DNA of 64,000 nucleotides from Ignelater luminosus (taxonomy: Eukaryota > Arthropoda > Insecta > Coleoptera > Elateridae), in contig VTPC01007235.1 in NCBI GenBank assembly GCA_011009095.1, positions 1 through 64,000 on the forward strand, given 5' to 3'. Made by a program: the position numbers and the translations under genes. Below the pieces are notes generated by a model. The model worked only from the letters and a program-made list of their open reading frames with translations, ran no database searches and was not told the DNA's origin. Shown one piece after another: positions 56,751 through 64,000 of the stretch. Position 1 is the stretch's first letter; each line of letters opens with the position of its first letter.

Positions 56751-58265
56751 GTAGTAGGGATGTCAAAATTAGTGACGGCAGTATAATAAAAGCTGAAGCT
56801 ATAGGCGAAGTTAGAGTCAAAGCGTTCAATGATTTTGAATGGATCGAGACTATTCTTCGTAATGTTTTGTACGTACCTACTTTAAAGGTAAATCTTTTTT
56901 CAATCAGCACCATTGTGAAAAAAGGGCTGAAAATGAGTTTTAATAAAGTCGGTTGTCGAGTGTTTGATGCAAATGGAAATTTTTGTGCCATTGCAGTAAA
57001 ATGTGGCAAACTATTTGAAATGCAATGTAAAATAGAAAGTAGTTTCTTTCTTGCTGGAGGACAAAAACAATTTGGGTTAAAAGAATAGCACCAAAGACTT
57101 GCGCATTAAAACATTCGACAAGTAAGGTCAGTGCTGAAGAGATTTGATATAGATTTTAAAGATAATGAAGATGAATGTTGTACATCTTGTTTAGAAGAAA
57201 AGCAACATCGTTTTCAGTTTTATAGCAGCACTGCTAAATATAATAATGTCGGAGAGATGGTTAGTGCCGACTTGTGTGGCCCGATGGAAGTTGCTAACAT
57301 CGGAGGGTCTCTGTATTTTTTGTTGATTAAAGATCATTATTCTCATTATAAAAATGTATATTTTTTGAAAAAGAAGTCTGAGGCTGTACACTATTTAAAC
57401 ATGTATTTTAAGGCTGCAAAGAATGAAACTGGTTGTAATGTTAGAGTACTGAGAACAGACCAATGTACGAAATTTATGTGTTATGAACTAAAACGAATAC
57501 TTGAAAATTTAGAATAAGACATCAATATTTTGTAAGATACAGTCCCCAACAGAATGGATCTATTGAGCGGGAAAATAAAACTGTACAGGAAGCGGCTAGG
57601 TCTATGATGGCTGCTAAGCAACTAGATAAGTATTTTTGGGCCGAGGCCGTTAGTTCGGCGCTTTATATATTAAACAGAACTGGTACTAGTTCAGTGAATG
57701 TATAAACTCCATATGAACAGTGGTTTAACAGAATTCCAAACATTTCTCACTTAAGAATATTTGGACTGATATCTCTGTGCATATACCCAAAGAATTAAGA
57801 CGAAAATGGGATTATAAAAGTAAAAGAGGTATTTTTGTGGAATATGCTGATAACATAAAAGGTTATACTATTTTCTACCCTCATTCTAAGAAAATGGAAA
57901 TATCAAGAGATGTTGTTTTTATTTTACATTATGGAAACAAAATTGCAAATAAAGTCAACTCTATTACTGTACATGTAATGGATGAGGAAGAATCTTGTGA
58001 AACTAAAGGTAGTTTAGAAGACGTAATTAATGAAGAAAAAGTAATTACAGAAATTGATAAAGCGGAAATAAAGGAAAACCAGGATAGAGAAGAAAAATAA
58101 GAAAAAAAACAAGGCTGGTGGTGAAGATGAGTCTGTAGCATCATATGATCTAAGAGACAGGTGTTTATTAAACAAACCAATGTATTTAGATGACTATAGT
58201 ATGCTCAGTGCAGTTTCTTTGGACGAGAATCTAACTTATGATGAAGCCACCAGTGGACTGGTATA
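56751..58265 (+). mobile_element. Ty1/copia-type retrotransposon fragment
   Basis: Contains the pre-integrase region and integrase of a copia-type polyprotein on plus, ending before RT. Integrase lies upstream of where RT would be, as is the rule in copia elements. Left edge is the MITE end; right edge is followed by a LINE at about 58385. No LTRs. Confidence 0.88.
56753..58265 (+). pseudogene. copia polyprotein remnant: pre-integrase and integrase
   Basis: Opens with VKISDGSIIKAEAIGEVRVK and LRNVLYVPTLKVNLFSIST, the block that follows the protease in copia elements (the protease itself is missing). A stop at 57086 precedes HQRLAH-stop-NIRQVRSV (pre-integrase motif). CTSCLEEKQHR is the zinc-binding Cys pair. 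The integrase has ADLCGPMEVANIGGS (Asp, about 57267), LRTDQCTKFM (Asp with DQC where DNG is usual, about 57450) and SPQQNGSIERENKTV (Glu, about 57544). Later HLRIFG, a frame change near 57770, RRKWDYKSKRGIFVEYADN, and YDLRDRCLLNKP..., ending TYDEATSGLV-stop at 58265. Confidence 0.88.
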
Positions 58266-58384
58266 AATAAACAAATTCAAATTTTATCTGAAGATAAGAC
58301 GAACAAGTTCGATATAAATATAGAAAATAAAGTAGGTAGTTTAATTTTGCAAGTTTCAAAAATATTGAGAATAAAAATAAAATA

Positions 58385-60090
58385 CTTTCGATGTTTTGGG
58401 ATATCCATTACTTAATTTAATCAATACTTCACTACAATTTGGTAGGTTTCCTGATTTGTTTAAAGTGAGTACCATTGTACCTATACCTAAAGTAAAAAAT
58501 ACTGTAAATGCTAATGAATTCCGACCAATTAACATGTTACCCACATGTGAAAAAATTCTTGAAATTGTTGTTTATCGACAGATTGTTGAGAATTTCAAGG
58601 ACAATGGATTACTTATGGATATGCAGTCAGGTTTTAGAACACAACATTCTTGTGAAACATTGCTGCAACTTGTCTTAACAGAATGGAGAAATGAACTGGA
58701 TAGGAATAACGTCGTTATAGCTATTTTCTTGCATCTAAAAAGAGCTTTCGAAACAATTGATAGAGATAGGTTAATAAAAAAGTTATATCAGTATGGTATC
58801 AAAGGAACAGTTTTAGACTGGTTTAAAGACTATTTGACAAACAGAACTCAAGTGGTTAGATATGGCGATGTTGTTTCTAGTCCGAGGGAGTGCTTTCTGG
58901 GGGTTCCGCAGGGTAGTGTCCTAGGACCGCTCCTATTTATTATATACATGAATGATATAAACAACGTTTTGAAGAGTAATAATAACAATATTATGAATAT
59001 TAATTTGTTTGCTGATGATACCTTAATTACAACATGCGGCAATAATATTCCCAAAATGATTAATGTAGTCAACCAAAATCTTGAAAATTTAAGTAAGTGG
59101 TTAATTATAAATAGATTAAAATTAAATACTAAAAAAACCAAATGCATGGTAATAGCTACAACCTCTAATCTTAAGAAAATTAAAGATACACCCATTGAAA
59201 TTAAAATTGAAGGAGATACATTAGAATTAGTACATGAAATAAAATATTTAGGAGTTTTAATAGATCGGCATTTAAAATTTGGTAGGCATTTAGAAGTTAC
59301 AATAAAAAAAATTGCGAAAAAAATTGCGTTTTTAGCTAGAATAGGAAAGAATTTATCAGTTTGGGCAAAAACATTAATATATAAAACTATAATACAACCG
59401 CATTTTGACTATTGTAGTTCAGTATTTCTATTATCGGGAGAGTCGCAAATAAAGAAATTACAGATTTTACAGAATCGCGCTATGAGGGTCATATTACAAT
59501 GTAATAAATATACGCCAATTAAACTAATGCATGATCAGCTATCATTTATACCTGTCGGTGAAAAAATAAAGAAGAATCTTTTAATACTTATGTATAAAAT
59601 AGTAAATGGAATGGCCCCAACATATCTTAAAGATTTCGTAATATGTAATAATGATGTTCATGGACACTACACTCGCGGAATTGATAAATATAGGACAATT
59701 ACTGTTACTACGAGAAACAGCTGTAAAACTATTTTTACGGAAGGCCTTAAACAATTTAATAATTTGCCAGATGAGATAAGAACTTCCCCAAATTTAAATA
59801 CATTCAAAAGTAAGTTAAATAAATACCAAATAAATTAACAGTGTATTCCTGGTGTTATATGATGTTTTTAGAAATTAATATTGTTTGTTATTTACTGCTT
59901 TATTGTGTATTTCCAGTTTGATATGATGTTAACTGTTATTTATTGTTAGGGTATATTTCTTATTATATTTAATGTTAATTGTTAGTTATGGTTTAAAATA
60001 ATTTTAATATGTAAATTGTAAGGATAATTTTATTATTGAATGTACAAAGAAATAGCATGGCTAAATATACAACTTTATTATTATATTATT
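58385..60090 (+). mobile_element. 5'-truncated LINE (Jockey/CR1-like group)
   Basis: Starts inside the reverse transcriptase, has a full RT C-terminal part and a 3' untranslated tail ending ATGGCTAAATATACAACTTT followed by a degenerate TTATTATTATATTATT tail (about 60064-60089). The missing endonuclease and the simple-repeat tail are the usual result of incomplete target-primed reverse transcription. No RNase H domain. Confidence 0.88.
58396..59838 (+). CDS. LINE reverse transcriptase, open but motif-A Asp changed
   Basis: 480 codons without a stop, unusual in this decayed window. Motifs in order: KVSTIVPIPKVKNTVNANEF and RPINMLPTCEKI (fingers), SGFRTQHSCETLL, motif A AIFLHLKRAFETIDRDRL (about residues 109-126), motif B GVPQGSVLGPLLF (about 171-183), motif C FADDTLITT (residues 205-213), then YLGVLIDRHLKF and the C-terminal LQNRAMRVIL...YTPIKLMHDQL, YKIVNGMAPTYL, HYTRGIDKY, FNNLPDEIR. 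In motif A family members have Asp where this copy has His (codon 58732-58734). The frame begins upstream of any ATG because the element is 5' truncated. Open but probably inactive. Confidence 0.9.
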   Translation: MGYPLLNLINTSLQFGRFPDLFKVSTIVPIPKVKNTVNANEFRPINMLPTCEKILEIVVYRQIVENFKDNGLLMDMQSGFRTQHSCETLLQLVLTEWRNELDRNNVVIAIFLHLKRAFETIDRDRLIKKLYQYGIKGTVLDWFKDYLTNRTQVVRYGDVVSSPRECFLGVPQGSVLGPLLFIIYMNDINNVLKSNNNNIMNINLFADDTLITTCGNNIPKMINVVNQNLENLSKWLIINRLKLNTKKTKCMVIATTSNLKKIKDTPIEIKIEGDTLELVHEIKYLGVLIDRHLKFGRHLEVTIKKIAKKIAFLARIGKNLSVWAKTLIYKTIIQPHFDYCSSVFLLSGESQIKKLQILQNRAMRVILQCNKYTPIKLMHDQLSFIPVGEKIKKNLLILMYKIVNGMAPTYLKDFVICNNDVHGHYTRGIDKYRTITVTTRNSCKTIFTEGLKQFNNLPDEIRTSPNLNTFKSKLNKYQIN

Positions 60091-60264
60091 AAAAAAACAC
60101 AATGAAAAGCCAGCACAGTAGGTAAAGATAGACCAAACAAACCAGGCACTATCAATAACAGAAAACAACAGCATTTATGAAAGTGTAAACTTGACTGAAG
60201 TTTAAAAAATAAATTTAATACGTTATCAAAGTAAATATCCAATTTATACGCATAGAAACATCAG

Positions 60265-60337
60265 AATTCGCATGGGAATTAAACCCACACAACTCGGCTG
60301 TTTTCTCCAAATGCTCTACCAATTAAGCTAGAAAATT
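60265..60337 (-). pseudogene. tRNA-like sequence (degenerate tRNA or SINE head)
   Basis: On minus, TAGCTTAATTGGTAGAGC matches a tRNA D-arm (box A) and GGTTTAATTCC matches the T-arm (box B, with GGTTCGA changed). A 7-bp acceptor can form with one mismatch, a 5-bp anticodon stem TTTGG/CCGAG closes a 9-nt loop instead of 7, and the T stem GTGGG/CCCAT is good. The enlarged anticodon loop and box B change argue against a working tRNA. A tRNA-derived SINE head is the other option. Confidence 0.65.
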
Positions 60338-60409
60338 CTTCTTCAAGCTAATGCTGAAGTGTCTATATGTATATAGGTTAATCAACTTATGGAATTGTAA
60401 GAAATATTC

Positions 60410-60601
60410 TTAGGTGATAAAAATAAAAAGTCGACAACGGCAGCCCGCCAACGGTGGGAAATCACTTTGATCGTCGTAGTCGTTTTGTGGATTTGCAGTT
60501 TCTTGTAGTGATCTTGCAATTTGCAATGGACAATTGCCGTGGGCAAACCTGCAACGCTGCAGTTCTAGTAACATACTACTTGTTAGATCAGTTGTAGTCA
60601 T
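60410..60601 (-). CDS. Unassigned 63-codon frame in a GC-richer patch
   Basis: Reads MTTTDLTSSMLLELQRCRFA and ends AGCRCRLFIFIT. The patch has clearly more GC than the AT-rich flanks, and the acidic NDYDDQSDFPPL segment resembles the low-complexity part of gag-like proteins. I do not recognise it; it could also be part of a host exon. Confidence 0.2.
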   Translation of the reverse strand: MTTTDLTSSMLLELQRCRFAHGNCPLQIARSLQETANPQNDYDDQSDFPPLAGCRCRLFIFIT

Positions 60602-62960
60602 TAATTAGTTAATACCGTATTTATCTTCCGTTTGTCGGAAACGGAAAAATATCCATTTTTTTGTTGTTTACTAGTTGACAGAAAGAAAGAAAAAAATAAT
60701 ATCACATATTGCAAAAATGATTGTAAGCAACGCATATACACTTCTGACATCTAGCATTTTGTTTTTATTTTATTTCTATGTAAGCATGTAATGAATATGT
60801 AAAAGTGACAAAAATGCACGAGGACGTTGGTAGCAGCCAAAATGAGCACTAAGACATGCATATCACAGGATATTTGGTTGATGTAGTTGTGATTAATCTA
60901 TAGCAACACCCTGTATGTAAAATGCTAAAGATTTAGTGTCTATTGTTATCCAGAATATCTACTACTTTATTAGTTATTTAATTGTGAATTGCATTGATAT
61001 TAGCTCACATTTGTTTTCCAGTAAATTTAATAATTCGTTTTTACTAGTTTGTTCAAATAATAAATTACAGTGATAAATGAGAATATTTGTTTACGTCTAC
61101 TAGAAGGTTAGAATAACCTTGTGTTGCAGTGAACGTCCTTCTGTTCGATAATTGACATATTTATGTGTCAACACTTTAACGGATTACACACGGAAGTCAA
61201 ATAGCAGACGGAAGTAAGAAAATACGTGATCAAAGATGTTTCAGTAAGGCGTGATAGGAGTTTTAAACAGAAGCTTTTTCCGGATTAGATTTTACCATGA
61301 GCAACAAAATATTACATGCTCCTGCTTTTTATTTTCTTCGGAAATTTATTTCCCCAATTTTTCAGGATTATTTTATTTTTCATATCATATTTATTTATTA
61401 ATGGGAAAACTTTTCCCTTTCAACTGTTACTATAATTACCTACGAATTTTTTATTCCAACATCACCTGGCCTGAAAATTTATTCCGGCTTTAATAAGAGA
61501 TTAAAAATTTACGCCTCACTAAGATTTCTAAACCACAAAAGCATTAATTTAACGTAGTGAAAATAAAACGCTTTTCCTTCTTTAGAAACGGAACCAAGGA
61601 GGAGAGAGCCAGCAAAAATTAATCACCAAATTGTTTCACCAATTTGACCAGAACAAAATCCGAGAATTCAGGATAAATTTTTCAGAATTATCCTGATTAC
61701 GTTTTGTCTTTGTTACGACGTTCTCATTAAATCGTCTGCTTTTGGAAACCAATTTTCAAAAGGGCTTTCGAGAAAATTAACTAACCCTGACTAGTAGAAA
61801 AAAACTTTTCGCTTATTCTTTCAGCATTCATTGTGATTTATTCTATTACGTAAGAAATTCATTGTTCATATTTCTAAAAACTTTGAAAATTGGGACAAAA
61901 TAGAAAAACAGTAACTTTGAAATTCTTGAGAAATTTATTGCAGAATTTTCTTATTTGTGTTTGTTTTATTTTTATATCAACAGATAAAACAACGAATGGA
62001 ACATTTCTTGTATTCCTAAAGTGAACACTTGCAAATAAAAAAATAAGAGCTGCCTTCAAAATGAAGTACTTGAGTTTTCAAATTATTATTTAAAACTTTA
62101 AACAGTAAGATTGCAGACTACAGAGTTTAGCCTATTAGGTGTTAACTACTTGTTTACATACAAACATTTTTTCTATAATATAAATACCACAACAAACGCC
62201 AAGATAAAGAAGGAAAGCGAGGAATTTACAAGTTTTTTTTTTCTTGTATGAAATCGCCTTGTTAGTGTCTTCATTATAAAATGTTGAAAGAGACGTACTA
62301 AAATTTGTTAATAAATCAGAAAAAAAATTTACTTTTTAAAGAACAGATAATGTTGATGTATTAAAAGAAAACGTATATATTATGTGTATATACCTTAGAA
62401 TCTTAACCTTAACTATTGAAAACCGAAAAGAGCTAGACTGGTTTTTTGTGCCAGTTAAGTTTGGTCTCGTTTTATTTTGCGGGAAATACCTAACCTTTGT
62501 TTAGCTTCTTAATATCGAATGCGTTTCTGTATTTGGATACGCTGTAAATCTGTATTTTTAAAAATATTTAACCAATAATCTGGTCTGATGATTACTAAAG
62601 TTTATACAAACTGAAACTATTTCTCAGAGTTTCACCTAAATGAAAGACCGGATGGCACACCAATTGTTTCTCCAAACTATAGCTAATGTGTATGGAGTTA
62701 GAATACTTGTAATACTGTCATCAAAGGGTACAGATGTATGAAGTCTGACGGGGAAAGGAGAATGTGTGACTTTCAAAGATTAGTTTCCAATCGTCTAGTC
62801 TTGATACAGATGAATATCATAACAGTAGTTTTTATGATTCTGCTTGTTTCTCACTCCAACCTTCCTAGAATTTATTATTATCTGCTAAAGAGGAGCTTTT
62901 GGGTTCTTAAAGTGACTTGTCCCTAAATACAAAAATGAAAAAGTATGATGGTATATAGGA
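60602..62960. other. AT-rich region without assigned genes
   Basis: Only short frames; no repeats with clear ends. ACACCCTGTATG at about 60905 resembles a transposon terminus but has no partner. Confidence 0.45.
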
Positions 62961-63039
62961 CGTTTGGTAATCTCACAATTTATGCTATTCATTATCAATC
63001 ATAAGACATTTAGTAAAAATAAGTTGCTAGTGGAATTAC

Positions 63040-63850
63040 TTTTGTTTCAGCCATCGACGAGCTCTATCCGGAAGCTTCTTGGATCTGACGACGGATCCTC
63101 CAAACCCGGATCAGGCCACACTGGAGCCGGATTCCATAGTTCCCTTTTGAAGGGGCAGTAGCCGTGGAAACCCCGTGTAGCAACTTCGACGGAGAAGTGC
63201 TAGCCATCTTAGAAGCTGCGGGGAGAGTCTCTAACAATACAAAGAACATCGTGCTACCGGTAGACTCTCAGTCTGAAATGCTGGCAGTCTGTTCCAACCG
63301 GAATGCAGATAACGTTTTGGTGCTCGCTTGTCGTCAGAAGCTCGTTAGACTATACACAACCCAGAAAATAGTGGTAGAGTGGGTTCGAAGTCACGTTGGA
63401 ATCGGCGGTGACGAGCGCGCTGATAACCTCGCCAAAGAAGGTGCAGTCCACTTCCCTGGTGCCCCTGTTAACTTACCGTGCCCTCATTGATAGCAAAAAC
63501 TAGCTTTGGCTAAGTAATCACTACAAGAAATTGTCAAGAGAAAAGAGATGGGCAAGACTGTACGACCAAGACCCCTTACCCAGGAACAGACCCCGAGCAG
63601 CAGTGGTGGCCGAGTTCAGGCTCCTGACGGGGCATGATTACCTACACGCCCACCTTCGCCGGATAGGAATAGCTACAGATAATCAGTTTCCACTGTGTGG
63701 CAATAGAAGACAAGACGCAGCACACCTCCTAGTCTGCGTGGCACTCTCCTTACAAGGTGCATCCCCCCCCCCCGGGGGGAAGCCTATTGCATCGCCAGGC
63801 GTCAGATGGCAAAAGTGCCAAGGACTAGCGTTGGCTAAAGTAAAGTAGGT
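63040..63850 (+). mobile_element. LINE 3' region with RNase H domain (I-group-like)
   Basis: Contains a readable RNase H domain and the C-terminal zinc motif typical of LINE proteins that carry RNase H. The upstream RT is absent, so this is a 5'-truncated copy that begins at about 63040. GC content is well above the flanks. The end is near the C/G homopolymer at 63765-63780. Confidence 0.8.
63080..63765 (+). pseudogene. LINE RNase H and C-terminal Cys/His motif
   Basis: First RNase H block LLGSDDGSSKPGSGHTGAGF (Asp, about 63079-63138), then a frameshift near 63150; CSNFDGEVLAILEAA (Glu, about 63180-63220), LPVDSQSEMLAV (Asp, about 63256), VEWVRSHVGIGGDERADNLA (His and final Asp, about 63373-63433). 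All four catalytic positions can be seen. After a stop at 63488 and a frame change: RAAVVAEFRLLTGHDYLHAH and NQFPLCGNRRQDAAHLLVC, a CCHC motif whose first Cys is Phe here. The role in the parent LINE is removal of template RNA during reverse transcription. Confidence 0.85.
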
Positions 63851-64000
63851 AACTTTTGTTTCAGAGAAAACCAATAACCGATGTGCATGGTTAAGACAGT
63901 TAGTACCAAGAAATCTCTATAAAGAGTTGAACAAAGCGCCATGACGCTACAAAGCGTAATTGAGAAATGGATACAGAAAAAATATACACAAGAAAATCTG
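63766..64000. other. Window end, C/G homopolymer then unassigned sequence
   Basis: A run of eleven C followed directly by six G (about 63764-63780) interrupts the LINE; afterwards no frame is recognised to the end. Confidence 0.5.

Noticed and set aside
60265..60337. Functional tRNA gene
   Set aside because: Nine-nucleotide anticodon loop, altered box B and a mismatched acceptor stem.
1..64000. CRISPR array or prokaryotic operons
   Set aside because: No regularly spaced identical repeats with unique spacers; all coding signals are eukaryotic transposable elements.

Overview
This window reads as AT-rich arthropod (most likely insect) nuclear DNA that is almost entirely a transposable-element graveyard. 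The evidence is the mix of families: several mariner/Tc1-superfamily elements, Ty3/gypsy and copia retroelement pieces, RTE-like and other LINEs, a BED-finger hAT element, an arthropod-type Mutator-like transposase, and MITEs. I found no host gene that I can name, no rRNA operon and no CRISPR array. Species cannot be told from the sequence alone.

Layout: 1.4-3.7 kb, gypsy gag-pol remnant (minus). 8.9-10.15 kb, mariner with 23-bp perfect inverted repeats. 14.6-15.9 kb, second mariner. 16.8-17.7 kb, internally deleted mariner. 18.56-19.98 kb, nearly intact mariner-superfamily element whose transposase has an in-frame 89-nt spliceosomal-type intron and an unusual 47-residue spacer between its last two catalytic Asp residues. 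20.3-22.0 kb, Mutator-like transposase remnant. 24.4-26.1 kb, Tc1-type remnant split by about 690 bp that contains a MITE. 26.5-26.7 kb, palindromic pair of minisatellites. 26.96-27.67 kb, truncated mariner. 31.94-33.46 kb, DD41D element with 44-bp inverted repeats and a palindromic pair of CRE-like sites. 34.4-40.1 kb, two gypsy elements in opposite orientation plus a small integrase fragment.

The most interesting part is 43.85-54.7 kb. An RTE-like LINE carries an inserted BED-finger hAT element, and about 4.3 kb of this composite is present twice in direct orientation on either side of a 400-N assembly gap. Ahead of its transposase the hAT holds a GC-rich module with a three-unit heat-shock element, a TATA box, a short fragment that looks like mitochondrial large-subunit rRNA (one base away from the I-SceI recognition site), and a long antisense open frame. 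The transposase is broken: a stop, frameshifts, a missing C-terminal half, and a catalytic Asp changed to His.

The right part holds a MITE with 27-bp TIRs (55.4-55.8 kb), a second MITE (56.2-56.75 kb) abutting a copia pol fragment (56.75-58.27 kb), a 5'-truncated LINE with a 480-codon open reverse transcriptase lacking its motif-A Asp (58.4-60.1 kb), a tRNA-like sequence (60.3 kb), and an RNase H-bearing LINE 3' end (63.0-63.85 kb). Genes here do not form pathways. The relations are nesting, truncation and decay, with the hAT/LINE composite the best candidate for something not yet described.
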